NCBI RefSeq assembly: GCF_000721175.1
Contig: NZ_JOEZ01000012.1
Span: 1 to 64,000, forward strand
Reading direction: 5' to 3'
Source: Streptomyces anulatus
GTDB taxonomy: Bacteria > Actinomycetota > Actinomycetes > Streptomycetales > Streptomycetaceae
DNA length: 64,000 bases
Shown: positions 55,461 to 63,794 of the stretch, one piece after another
How positions within the stretch are numbered: position 1 is the first letter of the stretch
How the letters are laid out: every line of letters starts with the position of its first letter
Position numbers and translations under genes: made by a program
Notes under the pieces: model-generated
Database searches by the model: none
The model's input: only the letters and a program-made list of their open reading frames with translations
Told to the model about the DNA's origin: nothing

Positions 55461-56108
55461 CTACCTCCAGTCGTTGTACGTGCCGTATTCGCCGGCGTCG
55501 GCGAGCTGTTCGGCGACGCCTTCGAGGTCCTCGGGGAGGAGCCCCCAGACGATCAGGTCGGTGCGGATGTCGGTCCAGCCGCCGTCGGTGCCGTTCTCGG
55601 TCCGGGTACGGGCGATGCGAGCGTTGCGCAGGACGCCCTCGCTGATGCAGCCGAGCTTCTGGGCGACCTGCTGGGAGGCGGTGTTGTCGGCGGGGGTGCG
55701 CAGCTCGATGCGTTCGAAGCCCTGGTCGCGGAAGAGCCATTCGGCTATGGCGAGCACGGATTCGGTGGCGTACCCCTCGCCGCGGGCCCAGGGGGCGGTG
55801 ATGTAGCGGACCTCGGTGGCCCGGGTGCGCCAGTCGGTGTTGAGGAGGCGGACGCTGCCGACGAGCCGCTGGGTGAGGAATTCGGTGACGGCGAGGGCGA
55901 TGCCGTGGCCGGCGGTGCGTTCGGCAGGAGCGATCCTGCGGACCCAGCGTTCGGCGTCGACCTGCGTGTACGGGTTCGGCCCGTCCATCCACGCGGTGAC
56001 CATCTCGTCGTTCATCATCTCGATGTACGCGGGGATGTCGGCCATCTCGAAGGGGCGCATCACCAACCTGTCCGTGCTGATGGAGATGGACGGAAAGGTG
56101 GTAGTCAT
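55461..56108 (-). CDS. GNAT acetyltransferase (RimJ/RimL-like)
   Basis: 215 residues. It opens with the RimJ/L-type TDRLVMRPFEMADIPAY and has the acetyl-CoA region APWARGEGYATESVLAIAEW and ELRTPADNTASQQVAQKLG. The C-terminal 15 residues extend beyond the fold. The likely role is N-alpha-acetylation of a protein or a small molecule. GGAG six bases upstream sets the ATG at 56108 (MTTTFPS), although MELR four codons earlier is possible. Terminates toward cobL. Confidence 0.85.
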   Translation of the reverse strand: MTTTFPSISISTDRLVMRPFEMADIPAYIEMMNDEMVTAWMDGPNPYTQVDAERWVRRIAPAERTAGHGIALAVTEFLTQRLVGSVRLLNTDWRTRATEVRYITAPWARGEGYATESVLAIAEWLFRDQGFERIELRTPADNTASQQVAQKLGCISEGVLRNARIARTRTENGTDGGWTDIRTDLIVWGLLPEDLEGVAEQLADAGEYGTYNDWR

Positions 56109-56187
56109 GCGCAGCTCCATGCCGAAGACCGGGTAAAAGCACAGCATGCAGCATCGGGTCCGCCTTGCGCATGGGCGGGTCGGCGCG

Positions 56188-56229
56188 ACGGAGCCCCGCA
56201 CCTTCCGGGAGGGATGTGCGGGGCTCCGT
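56188..56229 (-). terminator. terminator of the metNIQ operon
   Basis: 14-bp perfect inverted repeat (56188-56201 and 56216-56229) around GGAGCCCCGC, with a 14-base loop, 21 bases beyond the metQ stop. Confidence 0.85.
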
Positions 56230-56249
56230 CGGCAAGTGCCGGGCAGGCG

Positions 56250-57116
56250 TCAGGACTTGGCGGGTGCGCCGAAGGCCGGGACGATCGAGCCCTGGTAGGT
56301 GTCCTCGATGAACTTCTTGACCTCGTCGGAGTTGAGGAGCCCCGCGAGCTTCTCGACGCGCGGGTCCTTCTCGTTGCCGTCCTTGACCGCCAGGAAGTTG
56401 GCGTACGGGTTGCCCTCGGCGTTCTCCAGGGCGAGGGAGTCCTTGGCCGGGGAGAGCTCGGCCGTGAGTGCGTAGTTGCCGTTGATGACCGCGGCGTCCA
56501 CGTCGTTCAGGGCGCGGGGCACGGTGGCGGCCTCCAGCTCCTTGAACTCCAGACCCTTCTTGTCGGTGATGTCGCTCAGCCTGGCGCTGGTGCCGACGCC
56601 GTCCTTGAGGGTGATCAGGCCGTTCTCGGCGAGCAGCTGGAGGGCGCGGCCGCCGTTGGTGGTGTCGTTGGGGACGGCGATGGTCTGGCCGGCCTTGATG
56701 TGCTCGAGGTCCTTGATCTTCTTGGAGTAGAGACCCAGGGGCTCCAGGTGCACGTCGGCCACCGGGACGATGGTGGTGTCGTTCTTCTTGTTGAAGTCGT
56801 CCAGGTAGGGCTTGTGCTGGAAGAAGTTGGCGTCGACCTGGCCGTTCTGGGTCGCGGTGTTCGGCAGGACGTAGTCCGTGAACTCCTTGACCTCCAGTTC
56901 GAGGCCCGCCTTCTCCGCCAGGTTCTTCTTGACGAAGTTCAGGATGTCGGCGTGCGGGGTCGGGGACGCGGCGACGACCAGGGCCTTGGAGGTGTCGGCG
57001 TTCGCGCCGGTCTCGCTCTTGGACGCCGGATCGGAGTTGGTACCGCAGGCGCCGAGACCCAGGGCGAGGGCGGCGGCGGAAGCGACAGCTGCGGTGATCT
57101 TGATGTTCTTGCGCAC
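56250..57116 (-). CDS. metQ: methionine ABC transporter substrate-binding lipoprotein MetQ
   Basis: 288 residues of the NlpA family. A lipoprotein signal peptide ends in the lipobox LGLGAC (Cys near residue 24). The binding protein follows, with VVAASPTPHADILNFVKK, EFTDYVLPN and KPYLDDFNKKN. It captures methionine outside the membrane for MetNI. The gene order metN-metI-metQ on one strand, with 79 bases between metI and metQ, is the standard operon. Confidence 0.94.
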   Translation of the reverse strand: MRKNIKITAAVASAAALALGLGACGTNSDPASKSETGANADTSKALVVAASPTPHADILNFVKKNLAEKAGLELEVKEFTDYVLPNTATQNGQVDANFFQHKPYLDDFNKKNDTTIVPVADVHLEPLGLYSKKIKDLEHIKAGQTIAVPNDTTNGGRALQLLAENGLITLKDGVGTSARLSDITDKKGLEFKELEAATVPRALNDVDAAVINGNYALTAELSPAKDSLALENAEGNPYANFLAVKDGNEKDPRVEKLAGLLNSDEVKKFIEDTYQGSIVPAFGAPAKS

Positions 57117-57195
57117 GAAAAGTGCCTCTTTCTTGTGGTGGTGCGCCCGGACAAGGAGTTCGGGCTCGGTGGGGAGGAAAGTCGGGGCGGCGGCC

Positions 57196-57867
57196 TCAGG
57201 AGGCGGTGCGGCCGCGGCGGGCCAGCAGCCGGACGGTGAGGTCGCCGATCAGCTGGATCACGGTGACGATGACGATCAGCAGCGCGACGGTGATCAGCAT
57301 GAACTGGTTGTCGAAGCGCTGGAATCCGTAGGTGACGGCCTTGGAGCCGAGCCCTTCACCGCCGACCGCACCGGCCATCGCGGAGTAGCCGATGAGCACG
57401 ATGAGGGTGGTGGTGACACCCGAGACGAGCGAGGGCAGGGCCTGCGGGAGGAGCACCTTGCGGACGATCGTGGGGATGGATCCGCCCATCGACTGCACCG
57501 CTTCGACGAGTCCGTGGTCGACCTCGCGGATCGCCGTCTCGACGAGCCGGGCGAAGAACGGGATGGCGCCGACGGCGAGCGGGACGATCATCGCGGTGGG
57601 GCCGATGAAGGTGCCGACGACCCAGGTGGTGAAGGGGATAAGGGCGATCAGCAGGATGATGAACGGCAGCGAGCGGCCGATGTTCACGATCACGCCGATG
57701 ACCTTGTTCACCACGGTGTTCCGCAGCAGTCCGCCCTTGTCGGTGAGGACCAGCAGAACGCCGAGCGGCAGTCCGCCGGCGACGGTGACCAGCGCGGACC
57801 ACAGCACCATGTAGAGGGTGTCGAACGTGCCCTGGGTCAGCAGGGGCTGCATCTCGGACCAGGTCAC
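57196..57867 (-). CDS. metI: methionine ABC transporter permease MetI
   Basis: 223 residues with about five helices. The EAA loop contacting the ATPase is EAVQSMGGSIPTIVRKVLLPQALP. The first residues MTWSEMQPLL are typical of MetI. Its ATG overlaps the metN stop by four bases, so synthesis is coupled. Confidence 0.94.
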   Translation of the reverse strand: MTWSEMQPLLTQGTFDTLYMVLWSALVTVAGGLPLGVLLVLTDKGGLLRNTVVNKVIGVIVNIGRSLPFIILLIALIPFTTWVVGTFIGPTAMIVPLAVGAIPFFARLVETAIREVDHGLVEAVQSMGGSIPTIVRKVLLPQALPSLVSGVTTTLIVLIGYSAMAGAVGGEGLGSKAVTYGFQRFDNQFMLITVALLIVIVTVIQLIGDLTVRLLARRGRTAS

Positions 57868-58979
57868 TTGACGACCTCCTTGGTGATCGCGGCGGGCGTC
57901 TGCCCCGGTACGACGGTGGCGGCGGTCTCGGCGGTCTCGGCGGAGGCCTTCGGGCCGGTCCCCTCCTCGACGACCTCGGCCTGGAGTCCCTGTTCGCGCA
58001 GGAAGCCGATGGGGACGACGTTCTCCTCGAAGCGGCCGGGCAGCTCGATGCGCATCCGGCCGATCTGCTTGCCGGCGACGGTGTCCATCGCGGCGCCGAG
58101 GATCGAGATGTCGATGTTGTACGTACGGGAGAGCTGGGAGATCACCGGCTGGGAGGCCGACTCCCCGTGGAAGGTGACGTCGACGACCGTGCGGTCCGGG
58201 CCGGAGGCGGTCCCGCCGACCGGGAACAGTTCGTGGGCCAGTTCGGAGCCGGGGGTGGCGAGGAGTTCGCCGACGGTCCCGGACTCGACGATCCGGCCGC
58301 GCCGCATGAGGGCGGCGGAGTCGCAGATGGTCTTGACGACGTCCATCTCGTGGGTGATGAGCAGGACGGTCAGGCCGAGCTGCTGGTTGAGGTCGCGCAG
58401 CAGCTGGAGGATGGAGCGGGTGGTCTCGGGGTCGAGCGCGGAGGTCGCCTCGTCCGAGAGGAGCACCTGGGGGTCGCCCGCCAGGGCGCGGGCTATGCCC
58501 ACGCGCTGCTTCTGGCCGCCGGAGAGCTGACCGGGGTAGGCCCTCGCCTTGTCGGCGAGGCCGACCAGGTCGAGGAGGTCCCTGGCCTTGCGGGTGCGCT
58601 CCTGGCCGGAGATGCCGAGGATCTCCAGCGGCAGCTCCACGTTGTCCAGGACGGTCCGGGAGTCCAGCAGGTTGAAGTGCTGGAAGACCATGCCGATGCG
58701 GGTGCGCGCCCGGCGCAGCTCCGCACTCGCCCGCCGGCCGCGGCCGGCGAGGGCGGTGAGGTTCTGGCCGGCCACCGTCACGGTGCCGGAGGTGGGGCGT
58801 TCCAGGAGGTTGACGCAGCGGATGAGGGAGGATTTCCCGGCGCCGCTCTGTCCGATGACGCCGTACACCTCGCCTTCGCGGACGTGCAGGTCGACGCCGT
58901 CGAGTGCGGTGACCTCACGGTCGCGCGACTGGTAGACCTTCGTGAGGCCCGTCGTGGTGATCACAGGGGTTTCCGTCAC
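57864..58979 (-). CDS. metN: methionine ABC transporter ATP-binding protein MetN with NIL domain
   Basis: 371 residues. Walker A GQSGAGKS lies at about 43-50, the ABC signature LSGGQKQRVGIARAL near residue 157, and Walker B LLSDEATSALDP. After residue 260 there is a C-terminal ACT-like NIL domain (VVDVTFHGESASQPV), which binds methionine and inhibits transport when the cell is replete. The start may be the GTG at 58979 (VTETPVITTTG) or the GTG at 58964 (VITTTGLTKVY); neither has a good ribosome binding site. A Cys/Met leader peptide lies about 200 bases upstream. Confidence 0.92.
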   Translation of the reverse strand: MTETPVITTTGLTKVYQSRDREVTALDGVDLHVREGEVYGVIGQSGAGKSSLIRCVNLLERPTSGTVTVAGQNLTALAGRGRRASAELRRARTRIGMVFQHFNLLDSRTVLDNVELPLEILGISGQERTRKARDLLDLVGLADKARAYPGQLSGGQKQRVGIARALAGDPQVLLSDEATSALDPETTRSILQLLRDLNQQLGLTVLLITHEMDVVKTICDSAALMRRGRIVESGTVGELLATPGSELAHELFPVGGTASGPDRTVVDVTFHGESASQPVISQLSRTYNIDISILGAAMDTVAGKQIGRMRIELPGRFEENVVPIGFLREQGLQAEVVEEGTGPKASAETAETAATVVPGQTPAAITKEVVK

Positions 58980-59180
58980 TGTCGAGTGCGCGGCGCGGTG
59001 TCCGCCGGGCACGGGGCATTCGTCTGAAGAGACTGTTCGGGCTGGCCGGCCGGGGGTCTCGGCATGGCTGTACACGGCGGTCGGCCGGGGACAGCACATG
59101 CGCGAGCGCGCTCGTCTCCGCGGGGTGCGGACGGCGCAGGCTCGGTCTCGCTTCGGGGCGCGAGGCTCAGGCGGGGGCCC
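58980..59180 (-). promoter_or_regulatory. untranslated region between the leader peptide and metN (candidate attenuator)
   Basis: About 200 bases separate the leader peptide stop from metN. The stretch contains a short hairpin CTCGC/GCGAG near 59148-59165 and a GAGCGCGCTCGCGC segment near 59100-59120 that could pair alternatively. I did not find the conserved boxes of SAM-II or SAM-IV riboswitches. Alternative folding controlled by leader translation is an inference. Confidence 0.4.
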
Positions 59181-59267
59181 TCAGATGGCGCGCATTCGAC
59201 ACATACAACGAGCACCGGGCGTGCTGATCGCCTCGGTCGCAAGGGTGCGGCTGCTCGTCGTGGTCAT
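59181..59267 (-). CDS. leader peptide with Cys and Met codons upstream of metN (28 aa)
   Basis: ATG at 59267 starts MTTTSSRTLATEAISTP and ends GARCMCRMRAI before TGA. The last eleven codons include two Cys codons (both TGT, rare in streptomycetes) and two Met codons within six positions. No ribosome binding site is visible; a possible -10 (TTTACT) six to eleven bases upstream would make the mRNA leaderless. Leaderless Cys-rich leader peptides that attenuate downstream operons are known in mycobacteria. Here it would control methionine uptake. Confidence 0.5.
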   Translation of the reverse strand: MTTTSSRTLATEAISTPGARCMCRMRAI

Positions 59268-59305
59268 GGGCCAAGTAAAACAGACGTGAGGTCTCCGCGA
59301 TCCCG

Positions 59306-59326
59306 GCTGTCCGCATAGCGGACAGC
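59306..59326. promoter_or_regulatory. perfect palindrome upstream of metNIQ (operator-like)
   Basis: Nine-bp arms GCTGTCCGC and GCGGACAGC around ATA, about 40-60 bases before the leader peptide start. The size and position suit a dimeric regulator binding near the -35 region. The form is reminiscent of IclR-family operators; the IclR-type NdgR is reported to activate methionine genes in S. coelicolor. The link is inferred. Confidence 0.5.
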
Positions 59327-59339
59327 GCTGGATGGTCGG

Positions 59340-59552
59340 ATGCCGGCCTTCCGGTTCCGCCGCCCGGCTTCCGGCGCACGTCTGCGACCTGCGACGACAC
59401 GGGTGTGGCGGGGGTACGTTCCGTGGCGCCGAGGTGGCCGGGGAGCGGAACTTCGTCCGCCGGTTGTGGCCGAGGCCACGGTGCTCGCCGCCGGGGTCGT
59501 GGTCGCCTCCGTGGTGGCCGGGGCCGCACGCGGGCGGGCGTTCCGTCCGTAA
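59340..59552 (+). CDS. possible small protein (up to 70 aa)
   Basis: Open from ATG at 59340. The first 40 codons have mixed third positions and an Arg-rich product. The last 29 codons (VVAEATVLAAGVVVASVVAGAARG) are GC3-rich and hydrophobic, so if real the gene may start at an internal GTG. It stops 12 bases before the next gene. It could equally be a promoter region for 59565. Confidence 0.3.
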   Translation: MPAFRFRRPASGARLRPATTRVWRGYVPWRRGGRGAELRPPVVAEATVLAAGVVVASVVAGAARGRAFRP

Positions 59553-59564
59553 TACCCTCGACTC

Positions 59565-59924
59565 ATGCTTGACGCCCTGACGGTCGCGGTCGCCGTGGCC
59601 GCGCTCGCCCTCGCCGCCTGGTGCGGACACGCCGCCTACCGGGACCAGCCGACGAAGGACTGGCACTTCATCGGGATGGCGGTCGTCACCGTGCTGGCGC
59701 TGGCCCAGTTGGTGGTGGGCGTCGTGCAGCTGGCGCGCGGGGAGCGGCCGGAGCAGGGGATGGCGGTGTTCATCGCCTATCTGATCGGTTCGTTCGCCGC
59801 CGTGCCCGCGGCCGGATTCCTGTCGTTGACCGAGCGGACCCGCTGGGGCTCCGTCACGGTGGCGGCGGGCGCGGTCGTGCTGGCGGTTCTGGAAGTCCGG
59901 CTCCATGACATCTGGGGAAACTGA
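59565..59924 (+). CDS. small integral membrane protein (119 aa)
   Basis: 119 residues with about four helices covering most of the length (LTVAVAVAALALAAW, FIGMAVVTVLALAQLVVGVVQL, MAVFIAYLIGSFAAVPAAGF, VTVAAGAVVLAVLEV). Not recognised beyond a streptomycete membrane protein. The ATG overlaps no gene. The next membrane protein gene follows directly, so they form a pair, perhaps one complex. Confidence 0.78.
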   Translation: MLDALTVAVAVAALALAAWCGHAAYRDQPTKDWHFIGMAVVTVLALAQLVVGVVQLARGERPEQGMAVFIAYLIGSFAAVPAAGFLSLTERTRWGSVTVAAGAVVLAVLEVRLHDIWGN

Positions 59925-59925
59925 C

Positions 59926-60366
59926 GTGAGCGACACCGACCGCCCCGAGGTGGCCGCGGCCCCGAAGCCGTCCTTCGAACTGGGCACCGGTCCCGGCCGG
60001 GTCCTGGTCTGGTTCTACGGGGTGTTCACGGTCGCGGCGGCCTCGCGCACGATCGTCGAGATGGCCAGGGGTTTCGACCGGGCGCCGCTGGCGTACGCGC
60101 TCTCGGCGGTCGCGGCGCTGGTGTACGGCTTCATCACGTACTCCCTGGTGCACGGCGGGGAGAAGGCCCGTCGGGCGGCGCTGGTGTGCTGTGCCGCGGA
60201 GCTGCTGGGCGTGCTGGTCGTCGGCGCGTGGACGCTGGCCGAGCCGGCCGCCTTCCCGGACTCGACGGTGTGGTCGGACTTCGGGATGGGCTACCTCTTC
60301 ATCCCGGTGATCCTGCCGGTCACCGGGATGATCTGGCTGCGCCGCGCGAAGACGGTGGCGGTCTGA
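59926..60366 (+). CDS. integral membrane protein (146 aa)
   Basis: 146 residues. A polar N-terminus (DTDRPEVAAAPKPSFELG) precedes about four helices (VLVWFYGVFTVAA, LAYALSAVAALVYGFITYSL, ALVCCAAELLGVLVVGAW, YLFIPVILPVTGMIWL). The GTG start two bases after the previous stop has GGGGAA upstream; an ATG at 59905 overlapping the preceding gene is an alternative. Function unknown. Confidence 0.8.
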   Translation: MSDTDRPEVAAAPKPSFELGTGPGRVLVWFYGVFTVAAASRTIVEMARGFDRAPLAYALSAVAALVYGFITYSLVHGGEKARRAALVCCAAELLGVLVVGAWTLAEPAAFPDSTVWSDFGMGYLFIPVILPVTGMIWLRRAKTVAV

Positions 60367-60403
60367 GGGCCTCTCGTTCCGTCCCGCCGCGCGCGGCGCA
60401 CGG

Positions 60404-60907
60404 TCAGGCGCTGGCCACGAAGTCCCGGTCGGCGGCGTCCTTCTCCAGCAGGACCATCCGGACGCCGTCCGCTCCGGTGACCGCACCGACCTGGGCGTAC
60501 CCGGCCCGTCGGTAGAGCCGCAGATTGCCCTCGCTGCGGTGTCCGCTGTGCAGCCGGAAGCGGGTCGCCGCCCGCTCGGCGGAGAGCGCCGACTCGGCGG
60601 CCAGCAGCAGCCGGGCGCCGAGGCCGTGGCCCTGGAGGCGGGGGTGGACACAGAGCTTGCCGATACGGCCCGCGCCGTCGGGGTCGGTGAATCCTCGGAC
60701 CGAGCCGACGACTTCGTCCCCGAGCCGGGCCACGAACACCAGGTCGTCGGCGACTTCGGCGCGCAGCGAATCGAAGCTCTGGACGAGCGGGTCGATCCGG
60801 TAGTTGTCGTACAGCTCCGCCTCGCGCTGGAAGCAGAGGTACTGGAGTCTGAATATCTGCTCGACGTCCTGTGCCGTCGCCGCCGAGATGGTCACGCTCA
60901 TGCCCAT
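60404..60907 (-). CDS. GNAT acetyltransferase
   Basis: 167 residues with one GNAT domain. It has IGKLCVHPRLQGHGLGARLLLAAE (acetyl-CoA loop QGHGLG) and LHSGHRSEGNLRLYRRAGY. GGGAGG nine bases upstream supports the ATG at 60907 (MGMSVTISAAT). Substrate unknown. It lies downstream of the small sigma factor gene on the same strand, with 46 bases between, so they may be co-transcribed. Confidence 0.86.
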   Translation of the reverse strand: MGMSVTISAATAQDVEQIFRLQYLCFQREAELYDNYRIDPLVQSFDSLRAEVADDLVFVARLGDEVVGSVRGFTDPDGAGRIGKLCVHPRLQGHGLGARLLLAAESALSAERAATRFRLHSGHRSEGNLRLYRRAGYAQVGAVTGADGVRMVLLEKDAADRDFVASA

Positions 60908-60953
60908 GTGTGCACGCCTCCCGCTCACCTGTCCGCCGGTTGCCTACCGCTCC

Positions 60954-61499
60954 CTATCCCCGCACGGATGGGGCGACAACCTCCGCAGCCAGCATTCTGC
61001 GCAGACATCCAAGGCAACGGGAACGGATCGGGCCCAAGCTCCCCTGTGACATACCCAACTCCCCTGCGATTTCCCGGTAGGTCGGGTCGCCGGGGGCGAG
61101 CAGCGCCTCCAGCAGCCGGGGGCAGCGTCCCGGCAGTCGTGCCATCGCGGAGCGCAGCGCCCGGCGTTCGGCGGCCCCGAGGGCGGCGCGTTCCGGACAG
61201 TCGGCCGGTCCGGCGGCGGGTTCCGTTCCGGCGTACGGACGTTCCCGCCGGGCCGTGCGGCGACCGCGGCGGGCCTCCGCCCGTACGGTGTCGCGCACCC
61301 AGCGGGCCGCGTCGGAGGGCGGTCCGGCCGTCGCGGGGCGTTCCAGCAGCCGTACCCAGACGCTCTGTTCGAGGTCGGCGGGGTCGAGCCCGGCGGCCGG
61401 GGCCTCCGCCCTCGCCTCCGCGCGGACCAGGGGTTGCAAGGCGCCGACGACGAGGGCGGTGGAGGCGGCCGGGTCGAGGTCATGATCGAGAAGCGTCAT
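60954..61499 (-). CDS. small sigma-70 family RNA polymerase sigma factor
   Basis: 181 residues. A region 2-like N-terminal half (LVRAEARAEAPAAGLDPADLEQSVWVRLLE) and an Arg-rich spacer are followed by region 4 (RLPGRCPRLLEALLAP, YREIAGELGMSQGSLGPIRSRCLGCLRRML) with a helix-turn-helix. It resembles ECF-type factors of streptomycetes. No anti-sigma gene is adjacent. Three cysteines lie in or near region 4 (GRCPR, RCLGC), which is unusual. The ATG at 61499 (MTLLDHDLDPA) is chosen. Confidence 0.82.
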   Translation of the reverse strand: MTLLDHDLDPAASTALVVGALQPLVRAEARAEAPAAGLDPADLEQSVWVRLLERPATAGPPSDAARWVRDTVRAEARRGRRTARRERPYAGTEPAAGPADCPERAALGAAERRALRSAMARLPGRCPRLLEALLAPGDPTYREIAGELGMSQGSLGPIRSRCLGCLRRMLAAEVVAPSVRG

Positions 61500-61635
61500 G
61501 CCCCGGCGGACGTGCCGGTGGCAGCCGCCGGTTGCCCCGAAGCCGCGGCACCACCCGACCGGGGGCATGCCGGGGCGGGCGGCTGACGGCGGGCCGGGGC
61601 GCCGCTCCCGTACGCGGGGCTGTGGCGTCCGGCAC

Positions 61636-61663
61636 GGCGCACCCCGCGCAGGGGAGGTGCGCC
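61636..61663 (-). terminator. terminator of the GDPD gene
   Basis: Eight-bp stem GGCGCACC/GGTGCGCC (61636-61643 and 61656-61663) extended inside by CC/GG pairs, 20 bases beyond the stop. Confidence 0.6.
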
Positions 61664-61683
61664 GCGCCGGCCTCCGTACGGTG

Positions 61684-62841
61684 TCAGCGCCCGGCGTGGT
61701 CCTCCGCCGCGAGCAGGGCGGTGTCCGGGTGGTCGGTGAAGATGCCGTCGATGCCGGTGGCGAGGTAGGCGGCGTAGGCGCCGAACACGTCTCCGTAGGC
61801 GTTGGGGTCGGTGCCGCGCCGGAAGTCGGCGGGCAGGAAGCTGTTCTCGTTGCGCATCGTGTACGGGTGCAGCAGCAGGCCCTTGGCGTGCGCGTCCCGT
61901 ACCAGCGTGGTCGGGGTGGTGAGCGCTCCCGAGGCGTCCTTGGGGATGACGAGGTCGAGCGTGGGGCCGATGCCCTGGGCGAAGGAGGCCATCCACTTCA
62001 GCCCGGCGGGCTTCACCAGGTCGGCGACCGTGCGCGGGTCGCCCGACTCGACGAAGTCCCAGGGGCGCGCCTTCGGGCCGGACAGCAGGACGATGCGCGC
62101 GGTGTCGACGAGGCGTGCGAGGCGCTGGACGGAGCTCGGCTCGAAGGACTGGAGGATGAGCGGGGAGTTCCTGCGGTCCCGGCCGTGGCGTCGCAGCAGC
62201 CGGGCGAGCGGCTCCTCCAGGCCGAGGCCGAGTCCCCGGAAGTAGGTGGGGTGCTTGGTCTCCACGTACAGCCAGACGGGCTTGCCGCGCTTGCGGCCCT
62301 CCTTCTCCGCCCAGCGCAGGACCTCCTCGAAGGTGGGGATCGTCCAGCGGCCGTCGTAGAGGGTGTTGTCCGGGCGGTTGCCGGGGATGCGCTCCTTGGC
62401 CCGCAGGGTCTTGAGCTCGGCGAGGGTGAAGTCCTCGGTGAACCAGCCGGTCAGCGAGAGGCCGTCGATGCTCTTGGTGACCTTCCGGTCGGCGAACTCG
62501 GGGTGGTCGGCGACGTCGGTGGTGGCGGTGATGTCGTTCTCGTGGCGGCAGACGAGGTGTCCGTCCTTGGTCGGCACGAGGTCCTGCTCGACGATGTGCG
62601 CGCCCAGGTCGAGGGCGAGCTGGTAGGAGCCGAGGGTGTGCTCGGGGCGGTAGCCGCTGGCCCCGCGGTGGCCGATCACCGTCGGCACGGGCAGATCGCG
62701 CAGCGATCCGTGGCCGCCGCCGTGACCGCGGCCCCGCTCGGCGGCCTGGGCGGCGGCGGGCAGGCCCAGGGCCGCGGTGCCGAGGACCGCGGCGCCCAGA
62801 AGGGTCCGCCGGCCGGGGGTCGTCCGCGCACGCTCCGTCAT
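61684..62841 (-). CDS. glpQ: exported glycerophosphodiester phosphodiesterase
   Basis: 385 residues. A twin-arginine signal (PGRRTLLGAAVLGTAALGL, RR at 11-12) ends near AAQAAE. The GDPD catalytic site follows: GHRGASGYRPEHT (H58, R59, E67) and CRHENDITATTDV. It ends with the TIM-barrel DGIFTDHPDTAL. It hydrolyses glycerophosphodiesters or teichoic-acid-like polymers outside the cell, releasing glycerol 3-phosphate. The ATG at 62841 sits just after GAGGAGC. It is divergent from the acyltransferase gene. Confidence 0.92.
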   Translation of the reverse strand: MTERARTTPGRRTLLGAAVLGTAALGLPAAAQAAERGRGHGGGHGSLRDLPVPTVIGHRGASGYRPEHTLGSYQLALDLGAHIVEQDLVPTKDGHLVCRHENDITATTDVADHPEFADRKVTKSIDGLSLTGWFTEDFTLAELKTLRAKERIPGNRPDNTLYDGRWTIPTFEEVLRWAEKEGRKRGKPVWLYVETKHPTYFRGLGLGLEEPLARLLRRHGRDRRNSPLILQSFEPSSVQRLARLVDTARIVLLSGPKARPWDFVESGDPRTVADLVKPAGLKWMASFAQGIGPTLDLVIPKDASGALTTPTTLVRDAHAKGLLLHPYTMRNENSFLPADFRRGTDPNAYGDVFGAYAAYLATGIDGIFTDHPDTALLAAEDHAGR

Positions 62842-63104
62842 GAATGCTCCTCGCTTGGTGATGTCCGGGACCGGTCGAGCGAGGCCCGATCGTAGGCTGG
62901 GAGACGTACGAGAGGGCGGACCCTCGGCCAACATGGCGGAAACACACGTCAACACCGCGTATCCGCTTCGTGAACCCGATGTGCGATCAGCGCATACCCG
63001 CGAGTATCGTCCTCACCTGCACCGACCATCATCCGTCGGCACCGGCCACCGCCCGGTGGATCTCACCCACCGCGGCAGGCCCGGCCACGACACCGGAGGA
63101 ACCG

Positions 63105-63776
63105 TTGTCCCGTCTCACGGTCATCAAGGCAGTGCTCGGACCGATTCTGCGCCTGATGTTCCGCCCACAGGTGGAAGGCGCCGAGAACATTCCCGGGTCC
63201 GGGCCGGTGATCCTGGCGGGCAACCACCTCACCTTCATCGACTCGATGATCATGCCGATCTGCTGCGACCGGCCGGTGTTCTACATCGGCAAGGACGAGT
63301 ACGTCACGGGCAAGGGCCTCAAGGGCAGGCTGATGGCCTGGTTCTTCACGGGCTGCGGCATGATCCCGGTGGACCGGGACGGCGGCCGGGGCGGGGTCGC
63401 GGCGCTGATGACGGGACGCCGGGTGCTGGAGCAGGGGCAGGCCTTCGCGATCTATCCCGAGGGCACCCGCTCCCCCGACGGCCGGCTCTACCGGGGCCGT
63501 ACGGGCATCGCGCGGCTGACGCTGATGACGGGCGCGCCGGTGATCCCCTTCGCGATGATCGGCACCGACAAGCTGCAGCCGGGCGGTGCGGGTCTGCCCC
63601 GGCCGGGCAAGGTCACGGTGCGCTTCGGTGAGCCGATGGAGTTCTCCCGGTACGAGGGCATGGACCGCGACCGCTATGTACTGCGGGCGGTGACGGACTC
63701 GGTGATGGCGGAGGTGATGCGGCTGTCCGGCCAGGAGTACGTGGACATGTACGCGACGAAGGCGAAGGCTGCCTGA
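63105..63776 (+). CDS. 1-acyl-sn-glycerol-3-phosphate acyltransferase (PlsC family)
   Basis: 223 residues with the PlsC motifs HLTFID (H41-x4-D46) and YPEGTRSPDG, and the basic PVDRDGGRGG stretch before. It transfers an acyl chain to lysophosphatidic acid or a related lipid at the membrane. The TTG start at 63105 follows GGAGGAA, the best site nearby; ATGs upstream give unrelated residues. No gene follows before the convergent hairpin. Confidence 0.9.
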   Translation: MSRLTVIKAVLGPILRLMFRPQVEGAENIPGSGPVILAGNHLTFIDSMIMPICCDRPVFYIGKDEYVTGKGLKGRLMAWFFTGCGMIPVDRDGGRGGVAALMTGRRVLEQGQAFAIYPEGTRSPDGRLYRGRTGIARLTLMTGAPVIPFAMIGTDKLQPGGAGLPRPGKVTVRFGEPMEFSRYEGMDRDRYVLRAVTDSVMAEVMRLSGQEYVDMYATKAKAA

Positions 63777-63794
63777 CCCCGCCCGTACGACGGT

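Noticed and set aside
58980..59340. SAM riboswitch upstream of metN
   Set aside because: No recognisable SAM-II or SAM-IV core; the leader peptide and palindrome explain the region better.
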